Of a stretch of DNA of 64,000 nt, positions 12,401 to 24,891 are shown piece by piece. A model generated the notes under the pieces. That model saw only the letters and a program-made list of their open reading frames with translations, was not told where the DNA came from and ran no database searches. Position numbers and translations under genes: made by a program. The stretch is taken from assembly GCA_008694505.1 (NCBI GenBank), contig VZDJ01000346.1:7737244-7801243 (forward strand), in the 5' to 3' direction. Each line of letters begins with the position of its first letter. The stretch's first letter is position 1. Source of the stretch: Cyanoderma ruficeps. Its lineage: Eukaryota; Chordata; Aves; Passeriformes; Timaliidae.

Positions 12401-15400
12401 AAGAGGCTGAGCATTTTAGTTAGCTCTGCTATGATTACATGTCTTTCCCACAAGCCAACAGGAAGACCAAGTGGGTACATGCTCCATTTGTTGAGGAAGC
12501 ACCTCTGAGTTCCTGATGCCCTCCTTTTTCACATCTCTGCAAGCCTGCTTCAGCATACAAACAAATTCAGAAAGCAAGGATGCTCAAGCTATGTGAGGCA
12601 CATTGGAGACGCATACAGAAAAATATCTTTTCTAAGAGTCCATGGTGGATGTAATTACCAGGATATTTTTTCTAGGCATGGCATTTGTACTCCTACATAT
12701 TGCTGGGGCATTCAACACCATGGTTACTTTTGCAGTCAGAGTTCAAGGTATGCTACATGAAGAAGTTTGCAATATGTATTGTATAAACACAAAAGATACA
12801 TTAATTAATAGGTTTTTAATTAAGTGGATGAGATACGTCTTACACACTTAAATTGTTTTATAACTGGTTTACATAAATTCCTTTGCTATTATAATTTTTA
12901 AGTCAATTAAGTATGTCTGCACAGAGGACCTGGTTGATATAAAAGGCAAGAATGATTCTCATATTGCTTGTACTTTCATTCCAGTTCAAGGTCTCCTCGC
13001 AGTGGGGCCAGACACTATCCTGTAAACAACACGGTTATCTTTTCCAGCTTATTGTTTTCTTATGACTCAGATACAAAACTGAACTACTGTCATTCATTTC
13101 TAGAGGAAATGCTTTACTTTAAAATGTTCCCACCAGAGTTCATGCTCAGTTGTCTCACATTGCAATTAAACCAGGTGAGGAGTGCACATAAATGACTATT
13201 GGCATCTTCAGGAGCTCAACTGATGCAAGGTTAGTTACTTAACTCAGTTATCTGCTAGAGCCCTTGAACTAAAATAAAGGTTATTCTTGCTGACAGCATT
13301 TTTTGTGTGTGCAAAAGCACAGGAGGACTCATTAAGGACTTTATTCTTTGAAATTCTTAGAAGTTGCACCAAAACCCTGCAGCTGCTAAATGTGTCCTTC
13401 CAGAGTTGGGATCTAATGAATTTAAAACATTGTTCACTACCGAAAACAAGAAAGAAAGAAAAATCATGTCACCATCTAACATTAGTGAAGAATTTCGAAG
13501 GCAAATAGGGGGGTTTTTTCAATGTGAAGATATTTGCAAGTTTTTCCAGCATTCCTGGGGTCCTACAGAAGCACTGCGTCTTGTACTGTCAAATAAATCC
13601 TACTACTGTAAAGAATTTCCTAAGAACAATAGAGTGAAAGCACCTGTGACTTCAGAAGTGAGGTTTACTTTAGACAGACCACACCAGTATTCAGAGCCGT
13701 ATAGCACAGGCTGGGAACCGGCTCATTTCTGACCAAGTCACAACTGGCATTACACCTGAAAATCAGCAACATCCTCTTTGTAAGTCTCTAAGGCTTTAAA
13801 AGGGCAATATCATTCTCCTTCTTTGTGCCTATTGCTATTAACATGGGAAAGTCACACCAAATTTCAACTAACTGGTTGGAACTGTAGAAACATCCCTCTG
13901 TGCTTGTTCATCCCAGATGTGGCTGTTCCTCATTTATTAAACATTTAAACCTTGTAAAGTGAACCTTGTGGGACAGAAGGAATGATCTTCCTTGTGCCTA
14001 AAGAGCTGTTGTAGCATTTCAGGCAATGTCTAAGCAGATAATTTGAATAGCATGTGTGTTTATGATTTTCTTGGCTGCAGAAGAGCTCTTCATCTTTGTT
14101 CTGGATCCTGTCCTGAAGGATTCCAACACTATGCAGTGTCCACTGCAAATCAGTGTGTCATGCTGTCACTGCAAGCCAGCATGCAGAGGAAGGCACTCAC
14201 AGAGAAATCCCAATGACACATGTGGGAATATTCAAGGGACTTCTGCTGCTCATATGGGTTGCCATTAACATACATGAGTCTTTACCATAAAGTTTATGAC
14301 TGTGCCTACTACCCCACGTAAAGAAAGAGGGGAAAGAAGAAAGCACACACTGCCTTTGTCAAGGTGATAATTCCCACTCCAATGCACATTAGTCTTTTTT
14401 CTCCCTACTGCTTGCATCCTTCTCCCTCCCGCCTATCCTCCCATTTCCTTCCACCACTACAAAGCCCTTCAAAGATCAAAGTCATCATTGACCATGAGTT
14501 TCCACAATGTTTCTGCTTAGACGTTGGCTGGGAGCCAGTTGGCATGTGTTGAAAACCATCATCAGAATCTGTTTAATTGCTGTTCCCAATGCAGTGTTTT
14601 AACAAAACACTGGAACGGACACAGTTCCAGCAAGCTGATGCCCAGTGATGAGACACTGCAGCAGCACAGCCATGACTTTGACGTTTGCTGTTTTAATTCT
14701 TTTTTACTCCATACTATTAATCCATTTTTTGGCCTGTTTTGAAAAGATACCTTTGCAAGAACAAAAAAAGGTATCTCTAAGATTTTCCTCAATTTAGTAT
14801 ACATTTGCTATTAAAACAGGTTCCATGTAGATTTGGATTCAAAATATAGCACTCACAAAAAAGGCACTCTTTCTACTATGTCTCCTCGATCTGTGACCAG
14901 CTGTTGGACAAGGACACTCTTCTGGCTAGCCTTGGAGCTGCATGTTAGTGTGATGATTGGCTGCTCCAGGCAGCGCTTCCAATTCATCCACTTGTTAAAT
15001 TAAGCTCATTGTGGATATGCAGCTAAGCCTTTTCCTAACCTTTGCTATATGTCACCTTCTGGTCCTTCCCAGAATCACTAGGTGGTTTCTCCAGCTCACA
15101 CCTTCTCTTGGGGCCTACCCTGATCGAGGACCACATGTTTTGGCTGCCGCTGGAAATCACAGACAACAGGGGCCAGGTCAGCCACACTCCATGTAGACAG
15201 CGGCTACCCTCATTGAAGGACCTCATGCTGTACATCTTTCTAGCCAGTGGCACAAATTTCCCTTCCCACCACAGCCTCAAACACCTGCAGTCAGCCAGCA
15301 TGGCCACATGCTGCCTCAGTGAGCAACACTGTCAGGCACCAGGGTGCTCACAGCTACTGCTACCATTGCAACAGGACAACCAAAACCTCTACCCTCTTCA

Positions 15401-15923
15401 AACTGTGCAGCTGGACACTTTTCAGGTCAATCCCTGCATTGCGTCTAAGACTTTGCACCTCAAAGGGACTCTGCCTGTGAGCCTCGGTGGTTACACCCAC
15501 TGGGTCAGACTTGATCTCCTTGAGCATCTGCACTATTGCCTGGAATTATACCACAGGACTGACAACTGCAATGCTCCAAATCAACTGCAGTCAAACCATG
15601 GAAACTCAAAGATTACACGAGGTAGAAGTCTGAACTGCTACTTTGGTAGCAGGAGAGCATCCATCCCAGAGTGCAAAGGAAAGGCAACAGTTTCACTGTG
15701 CCACTCAAGATAGAAATTATGTCTGTGAGGCAGCAGTACCATTTGCTGAGAGAGATCATCAGAACAGTCCCTGGCCGATGCACAAGTTACCTCTGTTTTG
15801 AGGAGTGAAACTGTGATCTCATGACTACTCTGACCACAGCTATATACCTGTTATGCTTCTTGTCACCTAGAATATTGAACTGCAGGTGCCCAGGACTGGA
15901 TGGCGATGACAAAGCAAGTCCTG

Positions 15924-15991
15924 CAGCTGAGGACATTGCTGTCCTGGCAGACATGGCTCTCAGCTGAGGACACTGCTGTTCTGGCAGACAC
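15924..15991. repeat. Imperfect tandem duplication, period 37
   Basis: A unit starting CAGCTGAGGACA at 15,924 is repeated from 15,961. The second copy keeps the CTG-TCTGGCAGACA-like core with a few substitutions. Only two copies are present. It is a local duplication of unremarkable sequence, with no sign of being a coding repeat. Confidence 0.8.
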
Positions 15992-17529
15992 ATCCTCCTG
16001 TAAGCCAGGGAACCACTCCTGCTGCTCTGCAGTGGACAGCCTCTTTGGCAGCACAAAGGATTGTGAATAATCCTTTTGAGCTCCTGCCACCAGTCCCCAA
16101 GTGTGATCAGTACATAGTGACGCCAATGGCATAGTGTGAACCTCCTCCTGCTTTGAGTGGCTGGATTAGAACAACGGTGACAAGAAAGAGCTGGGATGTA
16201 AAGGACATTCAAAGAGCTCTGTCCTCCACACAGATCTCATGACAAGAATGTAGTCACCCCTTCAGATCCCATGACAGAGTTGCACACAGGTCATGTATTA
16301 GGGACATATCAACATGGCATCTGCACCTTGCCCCGTCTCATGTGAAAGCACAACTTCTTGTGAGCAAACAGCCCCAAGAAGTCTCACTCCCAGCATCTTG
16401 CCATAGGGTTTTTGCCCATGCCTGGGGGAAAAATGTGCCTTCAAGACAACCATGATGTTGGACTGGGAACCTCAGGGGTTCAATCCGGGGTCCACCAGCA
16501 GGACACAGCACATGTGGTGGCTGAAGCTCACAGCACTGTCTCCTGTGACATGGTCATTTTGGTAACTCCTCTGCTGCTTCTTCTTGTATACTAATATGCT
16601 CCATCTCCTCCATGGCAGATTTAATTGTGGGTTAACTGCTCAGGGCTTTTGTTCAAAAAGACATAAAAATCTTCAAATCCTTGGTCACCCTATGTCAGCA
16701 GTTAGTGTCTGAAAAATGATCTGGGGATTATCCTGAGGATGAGCATAAAATCTTGCCCTTGGAGAGATCAAATGAGAATTTTACCATAGATTTTATCACA
16801 TCCCTGGAGGTGGGATTTTCCCCAGAGATTTCTTCTGCCTTAACTGGGTGTTAAGTTAGAGAGACCACACATGGTGCTGTCTGACTGTCTGACTGGTGTT
16901 TAATTTTTTTGCTTCCAAGATTTGCTTGACCTAAAATGAGAGCTATGAGTGGGGGGGAGGAAGGGGAGATAGGCTGGGCAGGAAACAGAGTCCTATGAAC
17001 TTCTACAAACCTTAAACAACTGCAGTTGGCTGGCATTCAGTATGTGAGATGGACCAAGGTTCAGGGTGATTTATTTTATCTGGAATTGTTTCACATCTCT
17101 GGATGTAATGTGTGGGGTTGGCTCCCGCTCCAAAAGCAAGTGGTCTTCTGAAGAAGGCTTTCAAGACAATCTTTCATTTCATCTGTAGTGCAGCATTTGC
17201 CTTCTCCACATTCACAAATTTGGAACTAATTCCCTGTATAACATAGCATTTAATGAGTTTGTCTCCTGAATTCTGCAAAGCATTTCACATACTTTGATGG
17301 CATTTTCTCTTTAGTAATTAATGTCTTATCAGTGAGTTTTGCAGAGAACAATGGCCTGATTCTCCTCCAATGCTTTTTTACATCTCTGTAGCTTCATTGA
17401 CTACAAATGAGTTACTCCTGCTTCACATAGCGGGAGATGAGAATTAAGACTTTAAACCCACCACTATTTAATCACATGCTTTGAACTCATTTTCTCTCCT
17501 TCAGAACCTATCCTTTGCTTGCAGCCCTG

Positions 17530-17586
17530 CATAATTGCCATTTTATCCTAGAAATAATTCATAATTGCCATTGATATCCTAGAAAT
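17530..17586. repeat. Two-copy tandem duplication, period 30
   Basis: The segment CATAATTGCCATT followed by TATCCTAGAAAT occurs at 17,530-17,555 and again at 17,560-17,586. The second copy has one extra base in the middle. The near identity suggests a fairly recent slippage-type duplication. Confidence 0.85.
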
Positions 17587-18004
17587 CTGGTCAATATCAA
17601 GAATGTGTGTACTAACTATCCTTTGATTTAAGAACCCCGAAATGAGGGATTCAGCCAGGGGAAGCCCCCCACCACACCATCTCACAGCAGTAGGTGGTGG
17701 TTCTTCTCATCCAGGTACCAGACTTCGCCTGGAGACTGTTCTACAAGCTCTGAGGGACACTGGTCATTATTTCATTTCACCCCTAATAAGCAGCTTTTTC
17801 TACATACCTGAAATTAGACTCAAAAAATAAAAGCTTGCTGCATGAAAATGAAGCTTTTTCTCTAGCACAAAAAGTCCAGCTGCATTTTCTCTTAAAAACA
17901 GCCAGACCACAGTCTCTCCTAGTACTGTTGATTAATTTGTTTTGATGCTCACAGGATGTATATCCTGAAATTGGAATAAATACAGTGAAATATGCACAAC
18001 CTGG

Positions 18005-18580
18005 TGTAGTGGTTTGAAAACAAGTGAGAGGCTCCAAGTCAGAAAATACAATTTAATAAGAAGAAAGGAAAAAAAAAGTAGAATAAAATAAATGCAGTAA
18101 TACAAAAGACCACTGACAGAGTCAGAATACAGCCTGAGCAGGGTGATGGAGGCAGACCAGATGAGGTGGTCTTCCTGAAGCAGTGATCTCATAGGAAGGT
18201 CTGGTAGCTCTGGTCCTCTGGGAATCCAGTGGGTAAGGGCTGCCTGTACTGTCCCCCAAATCCCAGATTATATCCAGGTGAGAATGCTTGGTTCCTCCCC
18301 ATGGGCAGAGCATCTCACAATGGGATGGTGAGTCATACAGGGGGTCCTTGATGGCCCATTAGGGAGAGATTGCTCCCAGAGGCAGTTATCTATGGGTCAT
18401 ACAGCAAGGCATCTGATGGGCCATTAACAGAAGATAGCACAGGGAGAGGGGGTCTGAGGAAACACTGCTCCAACAATTGGATTCAACAGTTCATGAAGAT
18501 GGTGATAGAATATTTTTTGCACATCCTATACTACAACACATCTTTATTTCATTCTCTCGGCTCTGGATACAGTTCCATCC
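18005..18580 (-). mobile_element. Solitary LTR, related to the LTR at 41.3 kb
   Basis: The element opens with TGTAGTGGTTTG at 18,005 and is followed by an A-rich tract (18,049-18,110). At 18,268-18,324 it contains a block containing ATCCAGGTGAGAATG and GAGCATCTCACAATGGG, followed by GGCCCATTAGG and GGGCCATTAACAGAAG. The same ordered blocks occur in the LTR at 41,337-42,026, so the two belong to related families. Orientation is inferred: on the minus strand the ATCCAGG block reads as a weak TATA-like segment and the A-rich tract as a T-rich 3' part. The right boundary is approximate. CCTGG precedes the left end, but I found no exact copy at the right end, so no target duplication is claimed. 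No internal retroviral genes are present. Confidence 0.68.
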
Positions 18581-19180
18581 TGAAAAGGTAAAAGCAACAC
18601 CAACAGAGAGAGAAACAGAAATGCAAAAAACCCAGACAGCTGTGATAAGGCTTGACATAGACAGATGCTCACTTACTGTTGGAATATATGTTTATTTAAA
18701 ATATATTTATATCTGAACAATGAAGTAGGAGCAGGCAAGAGGTAGCAGATACTGTTTCAAAACACCTTCATTAATTACACACATCCAGACTGACTTTAGC
18801 ATGTTCAGTGAACTAAATGGGCAAGTACTTCAGGATCTGTTTACTCCTGTAAGTTAGGAGGTGATAAGTGGTGTCAGCTAATTCTGATGATTTTTTTTTC
18901 ATGTGTGCAAGCATTACTCATACGGGTACAGATTTCCAGGGCCAGATAACAGGAATTAGTCGAGTGGGACATGTTGGGCATTATATATTAAGAACAACAT
19001 GAAGAAAATTTTTGCTATAAAAACATTTAAGCTACAAAACAAAGTGCTTAAAGTTGAGAAAAATCAAAATTAAGCTTATCCTTGCAACTGCTTTATGATG
19101 AAAATGCTTTAAGATACCATCTTTAATTATAGTCATCTGTGTCATTGTCTCCATAGCTTTAAATTTCTGCAACAAAGTAC

Positions 19181-19214
19181 TGCATAGATCTTACTGCTGC
19201 ATGGATCTTACTGA
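19181..19214. repeat. 17-bp tandem pair
   Basis: TGCATAGATCTTACTGC at 19,181-19,197 is followed directly by TGCATGGATCTTACTGA at 19,198-19,214. The two copies differ at two positions. Confidence 0.85.
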
Positions 19215-19285
19215 CAACATTATCTCTCCCTAAAAAGCCTATTATTTATACTGATCAGCCAATGCAGAGCGCTGGGGCTGACAGA

Positions 19286-19324
19286 CATCTTCCCTTTGCT
19301 ATTTGCTGACAGCAAAGGAAGATG
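19286..19324. repeat. Inverted repeat / hairpin
   Basis: The left arm CATCTTCCCTTTGCT (19,286-19,300) pairs with the right arm AGCAAAGGAAGATG (19,311-19,324). The stem has 14 base pairs with one bulged C and encloses a 10-base loop. It is too short for a typical pre-miRNA, and the flanks do not extend the pairing. Confidence 0.8.
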
Positions 19325-19607
19325 GTGCCTTACGTCTGGCAGTGTAATTTCAAGGTCTGGAAGAGAACATAGGAACACAGTTGCTCAATGATAGAAGTTA
19401 TCATCTTGTCTTGGTCAGGACTGTATTTTTCCCCTTCTCCTCCCAGCCACTCTGAACACTACACGGTCCTGCATTCCTCCCTTGCTGCCCCTATGGGTAT
19501 CACCTACCATGGGTCTGATGTCCTGACATTTGCCCCTCTGTGCCAATGTCTCCTCCTACCCTCACTCCTGCCCTTCTCCCTGCCTATATCCCCCCTATAT
19601 CTCGCCT

Positions 19608-19626
19608 CTTCTTCTTCTTCTTCTTC
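19608..19626. repeat. (CTT)6 microsatellite
   Basis: Six uninterrupted CTT units sit inside a wider pyrimidine-rich stretch (19,540-19,640). Confidence 0.95.
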
Positions 19627-22600
19627 AATCTCCAACTCCTAATACCACCAACTCTCTCTTTATTCCTCCATGGGTATACCACATTCCCCTCTCTTTTCCC
19701 TTGCTGCACAGGCACACACAGCAGACCTTGTCTCACAAGTGCCAAGGGGAATTCTACAGCCCTTTTATTTGGAGACCAAGCACAGAAAGATTTCTATGGC
19801 TCTCAGCTGGAACATGTCTGGCCTAGATGGGATTTTTAGATGTCAGAATTTAACAAGTCTCTACTGAGCATGTACAAACTGCAAAGACAATAATGCTTAG
19901 ACATGGTCCAAAGTTGGGAATAATTTCCCAAATGTGTTGAAAAGAAAATTTCTGGTGTTTTGTTGACTTCTTTTGCCAAATTTTTGTGCTTTCCTTCCAT
20001 GCATGGAGGTAAAACATCTCAGGAAAATTTTGGAGGGAATTTGTATTACCATAGACAAAATAACATACTTTCTCCTAACCTTGCTCTTGGAAACAGATGC
20101 ACCATTCTTGATAAAACTTGCAAAACAAAAATAAAATTAAACAAATGAAGTCAGCTGGAGGTTGATACTCAGTATAGAAAATTTCAGCTTGATGCATTAA
20201 ACTTTGGCAAATGTATAAGCAACTGACAACAAGATATAATAATGAAAAAGTGTTGGGCAATCACTGCACCTCTAATTAATAACTCCCACACATTTTAAGA
20301 TAATGGAAATTACTCATGTTCATCAGGAATTGAATAGATGCTTCTGTTATTACTTGTATTATTCAGTTAGCAACAGCAGCCAAATGTATGTCTGACTTTC
20401 ATTAACCTGAGCAGTATACCTTGCAGTATTAAAATCTATTTCAATTCAAGCCTTCTGTATTTTTCTCCTGATATACTGCATACAAACCTTAACCATGGTA
20501 TCATATTTTGGGATAATAAACTAAATCAACAACGCATTTTATTTGCAGAGATCATCACATATGAAACAATTCCAGGTATGCAAATGTCTCAGACAAATAT
20601 TGAGCCATAGCTCTAAATGGAACTTTCAGAGATAAAGAAATACCTTTTCTATTTTAAAGGTACATTTTGTCCTAATTTTAAAAAAGAAAAAAAAAAGTGC
20701 AATAGCCTTGGCTAGAATTGTCAGAGTGGTAAATTTTATCCTGTTCAGGAGGCCAGCATAAAGTGACACTGAGTTTCTTACAGCAGTTAACGTCCAAAGA
20801 CAAAGCTTCTATACTCTGGACAGAAGTGAGTTTTGGCCAACTTTCATAATTTTTTGGTGGTTCTAGCTGTCAGCATGGTGTCGTTTACTTTACTTATGGT
20901 TCTTGGTAGGCATCTCCCCTGGAAAAGAGACTCTTAAATCAGCAAGGGCACTTGGGGCCTGTATTTTACATTTAAAATACCCAGGGAGCTGCTGAATAGC
21001 AGGGGATGAGCCCTACTGCAGGAGTGCTGCCAAAGCTGGACTTTAATTCCAGGTGCAAAGGCCATCTTAGATTCTGGACAAATGACTGGTTCAGGCGTTC
21101 CCCTCTAGGTAGGGGTCAGGAGGTTCTGAAAGTAACTCTCCTGGAAAGCTGGCTGACACCATTCCCAGTGAGCACAGACAACTCCGGGTCCCCCTGCTGC
21201 CCTGCACACCCCCCCTGCATCCCCTCACTGGAGCAAAGCCCCCAACCCGGGTGCATGTCTCTGTGCACAGATACTCATCCCTTCTGTGGCACAGTGACGA
21301 ACACAAACCAGCCCCATTTGCAGGCTACTTCTGGACTGTTTCACACATCCCACCACCTCATAGGAGGCTGTTGCTCATGCTCTGCCTTAAATGCCAGCCT
21401 TTTGTTTCCTTATTACGTCTCCCTACCACTATACTTGTCCATGAAAAAGAACAAAATAAAGTTTTGTCAGCTGCATGTTTCTGTTGTCAGTTGTTGCAGG
21501 CCATGCTCAGACTTCCTGCTGCCTTCATATAAAGCCCATCATTACAAACCCCATATAGTCCAGCTGTGTGGTCCTAGTGACGCCACAGCACACACAACAA
21601 GCACTGGTTGCTCAGCAATGCCCTTAGCTCCTGCTGCACTGTTGTTTCAGCTATCAGGGATGCCTGGTTTTGTGCAGACATGTTTTGTACTTCATATCTA
21701 ACCAAAACAAAACTATAGATACAAAAAAATTTAAATAACCTGCATATGTCTATGATTCAGAAACTGCATAGCAAAAGAGGCCTCTGGATCAAAGAGAAGC
21801 AAGCATATCCTAGAGTATTTTGGGGATGCTCAGAAGAGCTACCCTTTAGAACAAAAGCCTGTTGAGAAGGATGCATGTTCATGTAATTACACTGTCAAGA
21901 ATTCATGCAGAACAGAATCATTCATTGACATGTTACCAAAAATTGCTGGCACCTCTCCTGTGGTTCAATGGTCCCATGAGTACCAGTCCCATTCTACCAC
22001 ATCCCTGAATTCAGATTACACTACAGAAATAAATACAACTGCACTTAAAAATATTGCAGACATTTTTATAGAAGAGATGAGCACTTCTATTGTTCTTAAA
22101 TTAGAAGCATAAAATTTGGGAGTTTGGGGATGTGGTAATAAATCTCTTAAAACTGTCCTACCAACACATTTTACCAAGTTTTTTTCAGGTCATTGTCAGT
22201 GCGTCTTCAAACAGATTTAATGTCAGCTGTATTTTTCCTTTTCACAGATTCTGTCTCTCTTTGAATAAGTTATTTGAGAAAATTTGCCACCTCTTATATC
22301 TTTGAATGTGACGCCAAGGCTATCCCATCCTGGGCACAAATACAAACATCAGACATTTACATAACAAACAGCTCTGGCCAGCACCACCTTGTCACCCACT
22401 GTGTTGTGCGGGTCGAGGTTGTGCTTTGGGTCAAGCGTCTGCAACCACAACTTGCATTATTGAACAAATCTTAATGGAGAAATTGCTCCTAATTTTTCCT
22501 AATGATTAGGCACCCTCCTCCCCTTGTAGATCTCTTTCCTTAGCCCTGCTGGTTGTGCAAGTCATCTGCAGGATTTGTCATGCAAAAATGAATGCTTGGG

Positions 22601-24060
22601 AAGCACTCAAAAGACTGTGATACGCTTTTATCCTCAATGGTGCCTTGGCAGTCATAGGTTGGAAATTTATTCCCAAGATCTTCCAGTTTGCTTTTTGCAC
22701 AGTTTCCATGCATTTCTAACCACCACTCTTCTCTAAAATCTCAGTAACTCTCCCCCTAGGAGAGACCCAAAACTGAATTTTCAAGTTTGGTGGACATTTG
22801 GGTCTTCTGTAGTTGATAACCACACAGCACACACTACACTTGAGGTCCTCTTGCATCCTTCCACCATATAACATATTCTGAAAAGAAAATAGCCTTTAGT
22901 GAAGTTTGTCTCTTAATCTCACCTGAATCCCACTCCTGCCTGGTTTGACTCAATGCCGGTGTGGCAATTGGGTGGTCGGTGTCCATTGGTGGGCTGGGGG
23001 GACCCAGGGTGACACAAAGACAACACGGTGAACGCTACCTGATAGTAAGAAATGCTCAGGCCTGCAGCTGCTTCTCCATGGCACCACATGTGGAAATGCT
23101 CTTAATGCTGTACAGTGCTCTCAGACAGAAGACTCAGGAGAGTAGGGAAGGGAGTAAGTGGGATACAGGACAATATATTGTTATTTCTGTGAACTACAAC
23201 GGTTATTTATTTTCTATTTTTTAATCCTCATGCTCATTTCTATCTTTTCAGATCATCTGTCTGGCTTCTGGTCTTTAGTTCTGCTCCTTCTCGCATTAAT
23301 GTGCGTGTCTGTCTTCATGTTTGGCATTAGATATCGTCCCCACAGAGGCTTAAGGATTTGGAGGTTTTGCAGGTCTTAGCCCCAGATCCTTCAAGGGCAC
23401 TGCCCATGAGTACACTGGTGGTCCACGAGGAGCCCATTTGTTGCCATAATCTTCGCCTGAGGAAGAACTTCTCTTCGTTCGTTGCAGATAATATTTTCAT
23501 CTTCGATAGATTCTGCCAAGTATGTAAAACCCTGATAATCATCCATTGTAACATGGAAGCAAAACTGAGCTTGGTTTATATGTTAAAAGTCATGCCTGTT
23601 AAAGAATGTTAAAAATGTTAAAGAATGCTAAAAAAAAATGCCCTAATGGAGTAAATCATCTGCTTCTTAGTGTCTGATGACCCTTAGGATGCTTCCCGTA
23701 TGCAGTGCCTTTGTCTTCACATTTGCTCTTTTATGTTATTTGTTTCTAATGTGGCTTTCTGTTTTCCTACTGTTAAGGAATGCTTTTTCTGGTTTCCCCC
23801 TTGACCGGGGGCAAGTTGCAACCACTTCATCTCTCCCCTCCCTGCAGACTGGGCTGCCTGTAAGACCCCATGCCTATGTGTTGTCCTACAGATTTTGCCC
23901 AAACGGAGTTTTACTCCCTTTGCTTCACTGTACTTCATTCACCCACATCAAACAGTGCTGAAATTGTTGCTTAGTTGAATTGAAATCCGGGCACCTACAA
24001 AGGAAGAGGATACACAGAATTAGGTCTTAAGTATCTGCAACATACTTTGAAGGAGAGAGA

Positions 24061-24087
24061 TTATATTAAACAGTCTGTTTAATATAA
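24061..24087. repeat. Perfect palindrome, 13-bp arms with 1-nt centre
   Basis: The left arm TTATATTAAACAG at 24,061-24,073 and the right arm CTGTTTAATATAA at 24,075-24,087 are exact reverse complements around a single T. A third, partial copy of the arm (ATATTAAACAATCTGTG) follows from about 24,091. The inner core TAAACAG-N-CTGTTTA recurs in the palindrome at 24,869-24,891. Confidence 0.95.
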
Positions 24088-24627
24088 GGAATATATTAAA
24101 CAATCTGTGTCTCTGTGTGTGTGACACCAACAAGGAGCAGACCACTGAAAACCTGGTAGGATTTCAAGTGGGGAATGCAGCCTAAAAATCAATGACATGG
24201 CACGTCCGGAAGGTGGATCTAGAAATAGCAAGTGTGGTAACTGTTGGGAGGTATCACGTTCCTGGGAGTGGGTTGCACACAGTAAGAGCAATCCAGGCAG
24301 GGCCAGACTCCCCTCTGAGGAGAAGGGTCCCACAGCATCCCAGCACAGACTTAGTCACTGTGCCCACACTGCACAGGGATCAACAGGGATGTGTTTGCCT
24401 GGGAGAGGAAAGTGATGAGTGGGGTGAGAGATTGCTTGTGCCAGATTATTTTATTTTATTACATGTGTGAAAAACAAGGTTTGTTTTTTAGGTAAATTTT
24501 ATGAAATAGATTTAATAAAAAATAAGACAATTGGGAGATAGAAAAAGCAAAGTACAGCCAGGCTGGGTGACTTTGCATTCAGTCAAGTCCAAAACTTGCT
24601 ATCTTAGAGATTTTTTTAAATACTTTT

Positions 24628-24852
24628 TTATTGCATCAATCTCGTTGTTATCACATCAAACTTTTCTACAAACTCGTTTCTACATTTTAAGAACCACTTA
24701 GCATGGTCTCTCTTTGGGTCTGCTTTTTTAGAGCACGCGTGTGTTTTGGTTGTGTCTTTTCTATTACTTTTAGATTTGGCCTTGATCCCCACCTCATACA
24801 GATGGTCGGTGTTGATAATTGGCATGTCAGCAGTAGGGTCTCTATAATATGT
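24628..24852 (-). pseudogene. Coding-like lysine-rich reading frame, unidentified
   Basis: Read on the minus strand from 24,852, 74 sense codons are followed by a TAA at 24,630-24,628. The codon choice in the upstream half (24,852-24,780) looks like real coding sequence, with many codons ending in C or G in a locally A/T-rich region. The peptide is strongly basic in its middle and contains the motifs DPTAD, INTDHLYEVG, KAKSKS and KWFLKCRNEFVEKF. The frame is interrupted just upstream by a TGA at 24,855-24,853 and again soon after. A minus-strand AATAAA overlaps the stop codon (24,632-24,627). I do not recognise the protein. It could be an eroded retrocopy, a remnant of a mobile element, a terminal exon of a minus-strand gene, or chance. 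The call rests on composition only. Confidence 0.25.
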
Positions 24853-24868
24853 TCATTGGATGTTACCT

Positions 24869-24891
24869 TAACTAAACAGGCTGTTTAGTTA
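24869..24891. repeat. Perfect palindrome, 11-bp arms with 1-nt centre
   Basis: The left arm TAACTAAACAG at 24,869-24,879 and the right arm CTGTTTAGTTA at 24,881-24,891 are exact reverse complements around a single G. It shares the inner core TAAACAG-N-CTGTTTA with the palindrome 0.8 kb to the left. Confidence 0.95.

Larger units (their letters stand above)
2765..18004. other. Long non-coding stretch upstream
   Basis: I find no gene that I can defend in these 15 kb. The longest reading frames (8,224-8,808 and 15,042-15,713) are not recognisable proteins and overlap equally long frames on the other strand. What can be seen is an A/T-rich block at 3,100-3,900 that looks like conserved regulatory DNA, an A/C-rich simple repeat at 6,380-6,455, small tandem duplications at 15.9 and 17.5 kb, and a G-rich segment at 16,951-16,977. 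On several sampled lines (for example 10.0 and 14.4 kb) C exceeds G on the plus strand. Intergenic sequence, or an intron of a minus-strand gene, are both possible. Confidence 0.55.
18581..24060. other. Non-coding stretch between LTR and palindromes
   Basis: No gene is supported here. A 231-codon open frame at 21,006-21,701 is the longest in the stretch, but its sequence is low in recognisable features and a long overlapping frame lies on the other strand. Small structures present are a 17-bp tandem pair at 19,181-19,214, a hairpin at 19,286-19,324 and a (CTT)n tract at 19,608-19,626. The remainder is ordinary A/T-rich non-coding DNA. Confidence 0.55.

Noticed and set aside
15042..15713. 223-codon open frame
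   Set aside because: No recognisable family and no splice or promoter context. The opposite strand carries a comparable frame, and nothing matches retroviral pol or gag motifs that I could see.
16477..16486. GGTTCAATCC, similar to a tRNA gene B box
   Set aside because: No matching A box at the right distance and no cloverleaf stems, so neither a tRNA gene nor a tRNA-derived SINE can be supported.
21006..21701. 231-codon open frame, among the longest in the window
   Set aside because: It uses a non-ATG-biased boundary, shows no domain or signal peptide, and has long overlapping frames on both strands. Its sequence is rich in Ser, Cys, Pro and His, as in random GC-mixed DNA.
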